Assembly: GCA_946894095.1 (NCBI GenBank)
Contig: OX335660.1
Location: forward strand, 16,125,001 to 16,189,000
Direction: 5' to 3'
Source: Incurvaria masculella
Lineage: Eukaryota > Arthropoda > Insecta > Lepidoptera > Incurvariidae
DNA: 64,000 nucleotides
Positions 53,099 through 63,607 of the stretch are shown one piece after another. The notes beneath the pieces were generated by a model. It made no database searches, was not told the DNA's origin, and worked only from the letters and a program-made list of their open reading frames with translations. Numbering within the stretch: position 1 is the first letter of the stretch; every line of letters begins with the position of its first letter. The position numbers were made by a program, and so were the translations under genes.

Positions 53099-53794
53099 AT
53101 GTTATGCACTAACAAATCAATATGAAACAAGGCATACGTCTAAGGTTACAACAGTGATATGTAAAAGGTAAGGATTTGCCATTTCATACAATTCTGTCGT
53201 CTATTGAGGTATTCCGATATTCCGTCTTTCGTCGTTTTTTATGTAATTCTTGCATGGTGTTACCACATAATTGGGTATTTTTGGGGTGCATTATTAGCCA
53301 GAGGCGACGCACAGGCGTATGACGACAGCGAGCTATTGTAGTTGTATTTCTAAGCTAAGCGGTTAGCACTGGGGTTCAATGTTAGAGAAGTCAGGAATTC
53401 GACGCGGAGAACCTAAAAGTGATTTTATAAAAACAATAAGCATAAGGCTTGAAAAAAATGATTTTTTATAACTTTTTCGTGTCCATTTCACATTATCACC
53501 TTCTTCAATAAATGCATATTCAATTGAACTCGCCAGCACCAAAGGATAAGTAATAAATACGCGAATAAATAGTGTTGAGAGCAACTATCGATAAGTGTGC
53601 GTAATAGAACTCTTCTAACTGCTTCGCTAATTGGGATGTGCACTTTTCTAAAACATATTTTCGACTAAAATGTATCTTTACCGGTACTATACAGTCCAGA
53701 TAACTTCCTCGTGCAAAGGGTCTTGGGTTATCACTTGCGCAGTTTGGAATGTGTTGATAGAAAAGTCTATATTGTAATAACTATATGGTTATAA
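53099..53794. other. No feature seen
   Basis: Unassigned; the minus frame 53363-53584 shows no motif. Confidence 0.4.
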
Positions 53795-54738
53795 CTAGCT
53801 GCGGTACCCGGCTCCGCTCGGGTTAGTGTCGGCTAAATTATTTCATGGATAAAAAGTAGCCCACCAAAATAGGGTCAAACTGGTCCAGGACAATGTATCC
53901 GTCTACCAAATTTCATCAAGATCGTTCGAGCCGAAATAAAATGATTTAATGAGAAACATCCAATAATTCCCATTTAGAGCTTCATTGACATTTTTCTTTC
54001 TGCACCTAGTAAGTAAGTAAAGTTTAAAACGTAGGTAAGTTTTGCGTGGACTCCAACCAACAGCCAGCCACAACATCGAAATCAGTTACCCATCTCGAAC
54101 CTGACTGCTCCCAGAGATGCTATACATTGATAAAATACGCACATAAATCGGGTAAGTGGTTCGCAAGTTATAAGAATTTAACACTCACTACTCACCCTTC
54201 TGGTAATGAAGCGTTATATTATGTAGCCTATAAGTTTTGAGTAGAATCAGGCTAGACGTAGATATATCCGCATCTAAATCGAGTAACTGGTTCTCAAGGA
54301 TTTTATTTTATTGGTCGCACCTCCGGCGATATAGCGTGATGCCAAGGAGGCCTAAAGTTGCGGGAAATACCAAGCCGTACTTCGGTACAGTTAGTAAAAG
54401 TAAGCACCTCCGCCGCCGCGCCCCCTCCAGCCGCCGCCCTCCCGCCGAGCCGTGCAGAGCATTGTAGTTTGTATGACAGCCACATCTTAGCGTAAGCGGA
54501 ACTGAATTATATTTAGCCTATCCTAATTTCCGGGTAGTTAAATGTGTACTAAGTTTCATCTCATTCGGATAATTGGTTTAAGTGTTATGGAGAAACATAC
54601 ATACATACATGCAGAAATTATTTCTAAAAATCGAAAATGTATTTAAAGTATCATAAATAAAGTCTACAAACGTACTATCTTATAAAACAAAGCAACTTAC
54701 TCCATGAACAACCCTTATAGATTTATTATTAGTATAGA
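53795..54738 (-). mobile_element. Helitron-like non-autonomous element (944 bp)
   Basis: On minus it begins TCTATACTAATAATAAAT (54738) after an A and ends with the hairpin CGGAGCCGGGTACCG and CTAG (53795) before T. The interior has a GC-rich segment at 54400-54460 and no Rep/helicase coding. Confidence 0.75.
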
Positions 54739-54999
54739 TTTTACATTATTATTGCCATTATGTTATTCACGGTAATATAAATGAACCAAAACAACCAAAA
54801 AAGGACCAATTACTTACCTACCTAAAGCCTATAATAACTTAAATAAAAACGAATTAATTCTTAATAATTAACAGGTATCTATTAAATTAAAATTAAAATT
54901 AAGTATCTTTTTGGACGTGTAACTCCTAACTAAAACAAAACCTGCCAATAACTAACCTTGGGCATAATAAAGTACAATTCGTTTTTAACAAATCGCTAG
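54739..54999. other. No feature seen
   Basis: AT-rich and unassigned. Confidence 0.4.
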
Positions 55000-55413
55000 T
55001 GCCTTGAAAAGTCGCCAAACGGACACAACTGTCAATGACGTCTGCCCTCACGCGTCTGCCCGTGTACGGATAGCGCACTCAGCGATGAGCGACTTCTTCC
55101 TCCCCCCCTCAACCGCCGTACGTCGCACCGTCCGCCCCGCCCCCGCCGCCGCTCCCCCCGCCGCCGATGGCCCCGCTCCCCTTAGTGTGAAGTGGCGCTA
55201 CCGGCATCGTTTTCGCAGCCCCATGAAAGTTCGCAAGCCCATGGGCACAATATATTTATAAATTGTAGCTTATGTGTTATTCTGATGTATAAGCTATAAT
55301 ATTATAAAGTTTCATTAAAATCCATTCAGTAGTTTTTACGTGAAAGAGTAACAAACATCCATCCATCCATCCATTATTACAAACTTTCCCCTTTATAATA
55401 TTAGTAGGATATT
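55000..55413 (-). mobile_element. Helitron-like 5' portion
   Basis: The minus 5' end TCCTACTAATATTATAAAG (55413) is followed by 'ttgttactctttcacg', 'actactgaatgg' and a GC-rich segment at 55090-55190. No CTAG 3' end found; truncated. Contains an ATCC microsatellite (55350-55370). Confidence 0.6.
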
Positions 55414-56049
55414 TCGTTTGACGGATTACCTTGCGTGCGAGCAAGGCGTGTGTTCGGTGTTTCGGAGCCTCACATGGGTTCCATCTTCAGGAGAACGTGC
55501 CTGTCGCGACGGAGGTAGGCACGTTACTGACTACCCGCCGCTCTGCGAGTCGAGTCCATGGCAACACTCATTTATCAGCTCGAGTGTAGGCTGCGTTACG
55601 AATATTATCTGAAGCGCAAAACACACAGACTGTGTTTACCTCGCCGTACACCGTTTGTCGTAGTAAACCTCTTCGAAATTTAGCCTCCAGGTTTTCCACC
55701 CGATATCCCATTTGAGCGAAATATGGTAGGAATCTTCACCATTTAATAAGTTCTTGTGCTGACTGATTTTGATGGACTCCCGAATTATACGAGGTTTCGT
55801 TGTTCAGTGCCTGGAGCCGGTATCCAACTGATCTCGGTCTTAGCACAGTTAAAACTCATGTATTTATGGTGTAGTATGAGGTGATCGAAACAGATTGAAC
55901 ATTACGAATGACTACTAATTAGGTGTGAAACAACAGATTAACATAGAATAACAGATTGGACATTACCTTTTGATTGGATAAAAAACGAAAGTAAGATAGA
56001 GAAAAAGTAATAAATCTAGAAACAGTAATTGTCTTACAGTTATGTCACA
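55414..56049. other. No feature seen
   Basis: Unassigned, partly GC-richer (55430-55620), without a convincing ORF. Confidence 0.35.
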
Positions 56050-56091
56050 CATCTTAAGTCCTAATTAGGATTTAACTTAGGACTTAAGATG
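56050..56091. repeat. Perfect 15-bp inverted repeat
   Basis: 'catcttaagtcctaa' and 'ttaggacttaagatg' with a 12-base loop, at the 5' edge of the LINE fragment. Confidence 0.7.
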
Positions 56092-56444
56092 AAAGATGGA
56101 CAAAAAGGACCACACCCACGATATGGAAAAAGGAGCGTAGGACGACAGAAGAAGAGATGGGACGACGACATAGTTAAAATTGCTGGCAGAATATGGACAA
56201 GAAAGGCAAAAGAGAGAAAACAATGGGAAGAAATAGCGGGAGGCCTTCACCCTGCAGTGGGGAGCACAGTAATTTAAAAAATGATGTAGACTCTACTAAT
56301 ATTTAGGACTTAAGTTTTAAGATTAAGAGGAAATACCTATTCACAGCTTTTTTCTTTTTGCTTTACACTAACACTTTAAAAATTACCACAATGTAATGAT
56401 ACCATCTGTGCTCATAAAAATAAACGGCTTTATTATTATTATCT
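56083..56444 (+). mobile_element. LINE 3' fragment, endonuclease-RT C-terminus (family L4)
   Basis: The plus frame encodes RQKKRWDDDIVKIAGRIW, RKAKERKQWEEIAGGLHP and a stop. This is the GRPKKRW-DDI--IAG-W end pattern of many insect endonuclease-reverse transcriptases. The 3' end is AATAAACGGC followed by a TTATTATTATT run. 5'-truncated. Confidence 0.8.
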
Positions 56445-56564
56445 CACACAGTTGAAAAACAATTAGGACATACAGTAAACATTGAATGTTTTCAATCAGT
56501 TAGAGTAAGCAATTTATTTACTTGGCTCATTTTAATGTGGCAAGACGGTTTTTTTTTTATGTGA

Positions 56565-56936
56565 CTGGACATGGATGGCTAATACCACACCTTCTGTCAT
56601 GGTATTAGCCCAACAAACCACGTGGGAACTAGGTGCCACGCCAGGACCTTCCTTATATTGCGCGGCTACATTGAACTGGATGGAAAACACGGACAATTTT
56701 TCATTGCCGCTTCGACCATCGTTCATCCAATGCGATGGTACCAACCCCTGCGGGAGAAACCCTACCACCTAGTAAGTAAGGAAGGGGACCTACAGTTTAA
56801 CGTGGAATCCGAACCACGGCCAGCCTCTCTCAACGGTCGAATGGTCACCCATCACAGACTAGACCGGACCCAGCGTTGCTTAACTTCGGAGAGCGATCGC
56901 CGAAGTGTCGCGCCACTGAGCCATTGAGGCTTATTA
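56565..56936 (-). mobile_element. SINE, near full length, best 5S-like head
   Basis: On the minus strand the head starts GCCTCAATGGCTCAGTGGCG, continues CCGAAGTTAAGCAACGCTGG (5S box A-like) and GATGGGTGACC (5S box C-like). The body follows the common order, ending in 'cagtcacat' and an A-run of 10 (56549-56560). Confidence 0.85.
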
Positions 56937-57409
56937 TGAGAATTACATATAGTTAGAATCACTGATATTTATTTTCCGTGAATGTTGCGACGCACAATAA
57001 AATCATAACAAATTAAAGTGAAAAGTTTATCGATAATTTTCTGCGTTGTCATCCCTGATCAGCCTCCAGACGATCGCAATGAGTTGGCATCTAATTTCCC
57101 CTGAGCTGCACCCCCCATTGCTGTTCTAGGCTAATTTGTGAAGAGCTCACTGGCTCCCAGGATGTTTTCACGCCGGCCTTATTTTATACGGCTGGCATCG
57201 CATCCTTTATGGTAAGGCTCGGCGGGACACCTAATAAGCAGCCTTTGATAACATTTGCAAGGCTCAAAATGATATTTCGAGGAAGCTTATTTTGTAGAGA
57301 TGGTAGAGCGAGGACGAATACGTTGTAAAAATTGAAGTTCTTTGATGCTTCCGTTAAATATTTAGATTCTTGCTGGTGGCTTGATTCTGCATGGCAAAGA
57401 GGACAAATT
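56937..57409. other. No gene seen; part may be LINE DNA
   Basis: Unassigned; the minus-strand frame here is antisense to the LINE fragment that follows. Confidence 0.35.
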
Positions 57410-57650
57410 GCATTAATGTAAGAATTAATGAAATTTGGTTGACCCTGAGCAGAGACCGGGAGTCGTGGAAGAAATTGGAGGAGGCCTTCACCCAAGAAGG
57501 GGTCCATACCAAAAAATTAAGTGAATAATTGACCAGACTAACAATATATTAAGATAAAAAAGATAATCATAATAATAACTAAAAGTACTAACTAAAACAT
57601 GGATATGGGAATAAAGGCTTATTATTATATATTATTATTATTATCGCATT
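57410..57650 (+). mobile_element. LINE 3' fragment (family L4)
   Basis: RDRESWKKLEEAFTQEG is encoded near 57455-57505, a typical ORF2 end. The 3' end has 'aataaaggcttattattata' (57610-57640). Confidence 0.65.
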
Positions 57651-57654
57651 AGTA

Positions 57655-57920
57655 ACTTTGTTAGTTGTAATTAACTTAACCTGAGGGTTGCTGTTTCCAT
57701 TGATCTTTGTTCTTTGCCTCAATCTGTTCTACCAAGGAATTGTTTGGCAGTAACATTTAGATCTAAGTGTGCATTTCATAATTGTGGACGGAAAAATATG
57801 TTATGTAAACCCGTGAAGTTTCTTTGCGGATGCTTCTTTGCTAGGTTGATCGAATCCGCGGAGATATGTGACGTAACTTAGTGTAGTTTGACTACCAAAA
57901 AGTTTAAATAAATGAAATGA
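57655..57920 (+). mobile_element. LINE 3'-end copy (family L1)
   Basis: 'gaattgtttggcagtaaca', 'gaagtttctttgcgg', 'gatcgaatccgcgg' and 'gactaccaaaaagttt' end in AATAAATGAAATGAAAA. Plus-strand relative of 12618 and 43563. Confidence 0.72.
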
Positions 57921-57934
57921 AAAAAGAGATAGAA

Positions 57935-58216
57935 AAAACCGGCCAAGTGCGAGTCAGACTCGCACACGAAGGGTTCCGTACCATCGTACAAGAATGACAA
58001 CAAAAACACGGTTTTTTGTATGGGACCCCCCTTTAATTTTTACTATACCGATTTGCTGTTATAGCGGCAAAATAAATACACACTTTGTGAAAATTTCAGC
58101 CGTCTACCTATTACGGTTCATTAGATACAGTCATGTGACAGACGGACGGACGGACGGACAGCGGAGGCTTAGTAATAGGGTTCCATTTTCTCCCTTTGGG
58201 TACGGAACCCTAAAAA
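57935..58216 (+). mobile_element. ACGG-microsatellite repeat (family M), full copy
   Basis: From 'aaaccggccaagtgcgag' to 'tacggaaccctaaaaa', with (ACGG)n at 58142-58157. Confidence 0.85.
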
Positions 58217-58800
58217 AGAGAGAGAATCTAGATCCCTTCGGTACGTTTTTTCCACTGAAGAGAAAGGAAGCAGAAGTGACATCCGCTCGATATCGCGTCG
58301 CCGCCGTATGGTATTATTATATATGGTTGTTTCATCTGAATCGAATCCATGAAATACGGAACGTCTTGAAATAATAAAAATCTTACTTTATATTTCCTTG
58401 TCTATATCTATACTATATATATATTATATATACTAAATTATTATTTAAGACTGTTTCAATGCCTTTATATTTCTTTTTGAATTATTCGATTCGGACATTT
58501 CATTCGAAAGATATCATGAGTTTAAAAATTAGAAAAAACTCCGCTCGGCCAACTATGCGTTTTAGAGTTTGTAGGCGTCACTCAGAGGTACGGGAGGGGA
58601 GTCGAGTCGGTGTGCGGAATTCAAGAAATTGTCGCTTGATAATATTTTGTCGCTTGATGATAATTAGTTTAGAAGGTAACTAAACGCATTCAAAAAGTTC
58701 TTTTCAGAACTAGACCCATTAATATATGTTGTACATTTAGTTATCCTAATAAATAAGTTACTTAGTTAAATAGTAGTTGTAGGTAGCTAATAACAATAAA
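58217..58800. other. No feature seen
   Basis: Unassigned; the frame at 58459-58683 has no motif. Confidence 0.4.
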
Positions 58801-58803
58801 ACA

Positions 58804-58915
58804 TGTTTGAAAAATGTTACGGCTTTTCACGCGGCAGGAAGATACATTCTCCAAAGACATTCTCAAAAGCCGTAACATTTTTCAAACAAGTCTAACGACC
58901 GCGGTAATCTCAAAA
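58804..58915. mobile_element. Shortened copy of inverted-repeat family P
   Basis: 24-bp perfect arms ('tgtttgaaaaatgttacggc' start; 58804-58827 and 58865-58888) with a shortened centre, then 'gaccgcggtaatctc' as at the 28.1-kb copy. Confidence 0.65.
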
Positions 58916-59667
58916 GTATCATAATAAACAACCTCAAATAGTGTTTACTCCCTGGCTTTAACTCAATAAATTATTTATTTAATGGCTTTTGTTTTGTGGT
59001 TATGACCTTTTTACAATTATTAATAGTATGAAAAATACATATAAGTAAAAAATACAAAAAAAGAAAAAAACACAAAAAAATATATTCACAATTTTTTTTA
59101 TTTTTATTTCAAATATTTCAATGTAGGTATATGCTCTTTTTTTAGGAACTCTACGTAAGAAGGGTTTATTTGTGTATCATTGTGTCAAAATAATATTTTT
59201 TAAATTATATTATGCCCGTGCAAAGCCGGGACGGGCTGCTAGTATTCAATAAAATGCCTCGGATTATAACGAGTGGGTCTGAATATGGACCGTCTCCTTT
59301 TCTCAGATATTTAACAGCCTTCGCTTCAGTCTCAGTTGAGAGGACTTCGGAGTATAGGGAGGACTCATATAAATTCTTCTCCCCGTATGCAAGGCGTCTT
59401 CCTTGAAAGCCGATAGTGCGCCGCGTGCAATAAGCAGCAGTCAGAGTTGATCGATGTAGCTTGGCGTCAGCGAGCATGGAATCACGGGAGTAGCAACCGA
59501 AACTAGCTTGAATGGGGGCCGCGTAGCCAGTTTTACTTTACACCTTTCCTTATCATTATATACTTACTTAACGTAACTTCCTTACTACTTTTAATTTCTA
59601 GCGACCAGGGGCGCGACGATTCGTTAAGTATGGTGAAGCGACTCTGAACCTGAGCCGGTAGTCTCAG
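58916..59667. other. No feature seen
   Basis: AT-rich to 59210, then GC-richer sequence starting 'cccgtgcaaagccgggacggg', a motif common next to Helitron-like ends in Lepidoptera. No gene. Confidence 0.4.
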
Positions 59668-60071
59668 TTCTCACCTAAATTGGCGTTTACGTAACTTCGA
59701 AGTTCCGTAAAAATTTCAAACTCCATTTAAGTTTTTTCTAGATATTCTGTGGTTTTACTTCTTCAAGCTGTCAAAGTCAAACTCGGACTTCCGATTTGTA
59801 TGAAAACGCGGAGTCGACGTAAACGGCAACGTCGACGTATTTACGGCAACGTCGAGTAAGCTGTCAAATCAAACTCGGACTCGCAAATGGTAGTTCGCTT
59901 AACGCCCACTGCGCGCGCTCTTCAATTTCTCCATACATTTGAAAACGCCAGTCGATCGGTTTGCCGTAAACGCCAATTTTAAGCCACCACAGAATAAGTA
60001 GTAAACATTTGTATGAGGTTTGACGTTTTTACGTAACCTCGAAGTTCCGTAAACGCCAATTTAGGTGAGAA
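59668..60071. mobile_element. MITE with TTCTCACC ends and 5-bp target duplication
   Basis: TTCTCACCTAAATTGGCG at the left and CGCCAATTTAGGTGAGAA at the right, arms of about 45 bp, flanked by CTCAG on both sides (59663-59667 and 60072-60076). 404 bp, no ORF. Partial relatives at 61550-61690 and 62880-63015. Confidence 0.85.
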
Positions 60072-60116
60072 CTCAGACTGACCACTCTGAGCGCGATTCG
60101 GTTCAAGATGTGTGGC

Positions 60117-60298
60117 TGTTTTCAACCGTTGAGGTTGGCCGTGGTTCGGATTCCACGTAAAACTGTAGTTCCCCTTCCTTACTTACTAAGTGGTAGGCTT
60201 AATCCGGGGCTTAATCTCGCCCGATTTGGTACCATCGCATGAATGAACGATGGTCGAAGCGGCAATGAAAATTGTTCGTGTTTTCCATCCACTTTTTT
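60117..60298 (+). mobile_element. SINE fragment
   Basis: 'accgttgaggttggccgtgg', 'ggattccacgtaaaactg', 'gaagcggcaatgaaaattg' in body order. Confidence 0.7.
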
Positions 60299-60302
60299 CA
60301 AT

Positions 60303-60831
60303 TAACCTGACGTGCATGGCCAATACTACCGTCATGATATTAGCCCAATACACCACATTCCCGAAGGAATTAGGTGCCATGCCAGGACTTTCCCTTTATG
60401 AGCACGTCTACATTGAACTGGATGGAAAACACGGACAATTTTTCAATTCCGCTTTAACCATAGTTTCATTCAATGCGGTAACGTCAAATTGTCTTTTCCG
60501 AATTCGCTTACTACTGATTTTCTCGAATTCCAATGACACGTAAGAACTTCACAGGACGCACATGATGGTGCGCGTCTCGAATTCGTATCCGAACTAACTA
60601 CAGTTAGACGTTTCCCACTAACTCGTGGCTGCGTTGGCACCATACGCATGAGTCTCGATCGCTACTCTCACCCTTCCGTGCTCGATGCTTGGCGTTATGT
60701 GATACCGGCCTGCGATCGATCAGTCTGTGCAAACGGAGCTTGATGTCCTTTCAAATGAGACCTTTTCACAGGAAATACTGTTTTTTCGTGCTAGTATACA
60801 AATATATCGATCATTCTTTATGTAAAATTTA
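60303..60831 (-). repeat. Left arm of a large inverted duplication
   Basis: From 'gatattagcccaatacacc' (SINE 3' end) through the SINE-to-flank junction 'aatgcggtaacgtcaaattg' to 'tctttatgtaaaattta' at 60831. The whole stretch is present in inverse orientation at 63091-63607 with scattered mismatches and small indels. Confidence 0.85.
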
Positions 60832-60947
60832 ATGAATCGAGTTATATTGTCCATTAACATTTAATAGATCTCTAAAATGCAATTTTCTTATTTTTTCATA
60901 GTGGATTTCCAAAGAAAGTTTGATGACCTCATGCTAGAATAAAAAAA

Positions 60948-61215
60948 TCCATACTAATGTTATAAATGCGAAAGTAATTATTTCTATATGTCTGTTACCT
61001 TTTCATGCGTAAAGTACTGAACCAATTTTGATGGCATTTGGTTTAGATAGAGTCTGGGCATTGGGAAAGAACATAGGCTATCTTTTGTGGCGAAAATTGA
61101 AGTCAAATGAGGATGAAAGTTTGAATGGTGAACTCATATAACATAAAATTTTAAGTTCAGCCCGACATCATTCCGAAACGACATTGACCCGAGCGGAGCC
61201 AGGTACCTCAGCTAG
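60948..61215 (+). mobile_element. Short Helitron-like element (268 bp)
   Basis: A|TCCATACTAATGTTATAAAT at the left; hairpin GAGCGGAGCCAGGTACC and CTAG|T at the right. It lies between the arms of the inverted duplication. Confidence 0.72.
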
Positions 61216-61239
61216 TACAATATAAAACAAAAATATTGA

Positions 61240-61405
61240 ACGACTCGCATCTCAGGGGCGCGGGGACTTGCCATGCCAGAGTTTATCGGTTCCATCCCTG
61301 CTACGTTTATGCATTACTTTCTTTCTCTTTCTGAGTTGGATAAGTGCGTCACGAATGCGAGCTGTTCCATGGTTCGAAACCCATGTAAAACTGTAGCTAG
61401 GCGGT
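61240..61405 (+). mobile_element. SINE head with tRNA-like start
   Basis: 'caggggcgcggggacttgcc' with a B-box-like 'ggttccatccc', then 'cgtcacgaatgcgagctg' and 'cccatgtaaaactgtag'. Confidence 0.65.
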
Positions 61406-61549
61406 AGGTTCACATTTGGACGCGCTACGCTCCAAACTGAAACTGATACCCAAACGCAGCCGGGTACCTCAGATAGTAACCTATAACCTAAAAAAAGAAC
61501 GCGCTTCGCCCGCAAGATAATGCACTTCGTTCAGAGCGCCTAGTGCAAC

Positions 61550-61690
61550 ATGTCGCGTAAATTGGCCTTAACGCCAAACCGATCGACTGGCGTGTTTAAA
61601 TGTATGGAGAGTTTAAGAGCGCGCGCAGTGGGCGTTAAGCGAACGAACATTTGCCAGTCCGAGTTTGATGTGACAGCTCACGCATGGTTC
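61550..61690 (-). mobile_element. Fragment of the TTCTCACC MITE
   Basis: 'gcgcgcgcagtgggcgttaa' and 'cgatcgactggcg' are the inverse of 59895-59965. Confidence 0.65.
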
Positions 61691-61762
61691 ATTCCGAATA
61701 TAAATAAAAATCTTAACTAACAAACCTTTGCTACATGGCAATATTATTGTAACCATACGTCA

Positions 61763-62157
61763 CGACCGGCAGTGCGATTACGCAAAATTTGAGGATGGTG
61801 CCGCGGTACGTGTAGGTGCGCCCCCGTCATTTCTAAAGCGCGATTACGAAGCCGTTTTTCATCCACCTACATCCAGCACGGACCAATCTGTGTCGACAAT
61901 AGGTCAACTTCTGAGGTACTTGACTAGACGAGCAGACGAAATAGGCGTTTACCTCCCCGCATTTGACAGTTCTTTGCCGTTTCGTAATACCGATTCGACG
62001 CGAAATGTATGGAGTTGACCTAATTGCTGCGGGTAGCGCTGAGTGCTGCACCATTTGTGAATGCATCGATTTCGTAATCGCAAAAGCTGTCATGTTGCTG
62101 TAAGTACAGCAACCTACACCCAATTTTGTGCTTCGTAATTGCACTGCGGCCGGCAAG
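61763..62157. mobile_element. TIR element with GCAGTGCRATTACG ends
   Basis: 'accggcagtgcgattacg' at the left is inverse to 'cgtaattgcactgcggccgg' at the right. Further 'cgattacga' motifs inside. About 395 bp, frames open on both strands but no match. Confidence 0.55.
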
Positions 62158-62441
62158 ATGGCGTTTTCTTCCGATTCTGACCAAAATAAATCATTAACAG
62201 TATCAATAAATGTTTTTATGTTTACATCAAAACCCAGCGACCTTAATAAGCGTTTGAGTGAGCACGTATCGTCGCCGTAAATATGTTCACGATGCCGTCT
62301 AAGTTTGATTTTGATAGTTTGAAATAAGTAGATAATGAAACCACAGATATAAGTAGTAAAACTAGTTGTTGATGTTCTTACGTTACTTCGAAGTTCCGTA
62401 AACTACGAGGAGACCGACTGGGGGCTCAGAAAGCATCGCGA

Positions 62442-62503
62442 ATCCCGCACGCACTCAACTGATTACGGTCAGGACAAGTCAACACGGGTCGCGCCTGTTT
62501 GCG
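62442..62503 (+). repeat. 62-bp direct repeat, copy 1
   Basis: 'aatcccgcacgcactcaact' to 'cgggtcgcgcctgtttg'. It recurs without visible change at 63031-63092, at the inner edge of the right inverted arm. Confidence 0.8.
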
Positions 62504-62879
62504 CAACGTTCGAGCGATCGCCGGACAAACAAGTGTACGAGTAATTCGATTGCGCGGGCGTGTTCAGAAGCCTGAAACTAGGACTCACTTCTGAGGGTTC
62601 CGCAAGTCGAGGGTTCTAGAGGGCGCGTCGGTTGGGGTGACTGTCCGTTCGTCATAGGTTGGTTCGCGACTGAGATAGTGATCTTGAGTAATGTGGTGAT
62701 TTACCCTAAAGTTAAGTGTCTACCGATTTATTTTAACTTTCTATATTCCTTAGCAAAACGATATTAATGTACTAGGAGTGACAATTAAGATCCGGGATTT
62801 TTTTAATGAAACATTAACAAAACAATATGAAATGAAGTTAATAGTCTCTCTATCTAACTTTACACAACGCTATTTTTGT

Positions 62880-63015
62880 AGTCCTAGTCCAAAATTTGGT
62901 AGTCCGAGTTTGAATTTGACAGGTTGAAGAAGTAAAACTACAGAATAAATAAACTGGTATGAGGTTTGACGTTTTTACGTAACTCCGCAGTTCCGTAAAC
63001 GCCAATGGTGAGAAG
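62880..63015 (+). mobile_element. Right end of a TTCTCACC MITE copy
   Basis: 'gaggtttgacgtttttacg' and 'cagttccgtaaacgccaat' match 60015-60060; the end reads 'ggtgagaa'. Confidence 0.65.
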
Positions 63016-63030
63016 TCGAGTCGAAGGTCC

Positions 63031-63092
63031 CGAATCCCGCACGCACTCAACTGATTACGGTCAGGACAAGTCAACACGGGTCGCGCCTGTTT
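63031..63092 (+). repeat. 62-bp direct repeat, copy 2
   Basis: Same sequence as 62442-62503; the right arm of the inverted duplication starts at its end. Confidence 0.8.
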
Positions 63093-63607
63093 GGATTAAA
63101 TTTTACATAAAGAATGATCGATATATTTGTATACTAGCACGAAAAAACAGTATTTCATGAATAAAGGTGAAAAGGTCTCATTTGAAAGGACATCAGGCTC
63201 CGTTTGCACAGACTGATCGATCGCAGGCCGGTATCACATAACGCCAAGCAACGAGCACGGAAGGGTGAGAGTAGCGATCGAGACTCATGCGTATGGCGCC
63301 AGCGCAGCCACGAGTTAGTGGGAAACGTCTAACTGTAGTTAGTTCGAATACGAATTCGAGACGCGCAACATCGAATGTGCGTCCTGTGAAGTTCTTAAGT
63401 GCCGTTGGAATTCGAGAAAAACAGTAGTTAGCGAATTCGGAAGAAACAATTTGACGTAACCGCATTGAATGAAACTATGGTTGAAGCGGAATTGAAAAAT
63501 TGTCCGTGTTTTCTATCCAGTTCAATGTAGACGTGCTCATAAAGGGAAAGTCCTGGCATGGCACCTAATTGCTTCGGGAATGTAGTGTATTGGGCTAATA
63601 TTCTGAG
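63091..63607 (+). repeat. Right arm of the large inverted duplication, including a SINE 3' body
   Basis: Inverse of 60303-60831, from 'taaattttacataaagaatg' to the SINE part 'gtcctggcatggcacc' and 'gggctaatattc'. Both arms share the same SINE junction. Confidence 0.85.

Noticed and set aside
56565..56936. A 5S rRNA gene
   Set aside because: Only the internal promoter-like blocks are present, joined to a SINE body with an A-rich tail, and the same unit recurs many times.
57184..57507. Minus-strand 107-codon frame as a gene
   Set aside because: It is largely antisense to the LINE ORF2 end on the plus strand (RDRESWKKLEEAFTQEG).
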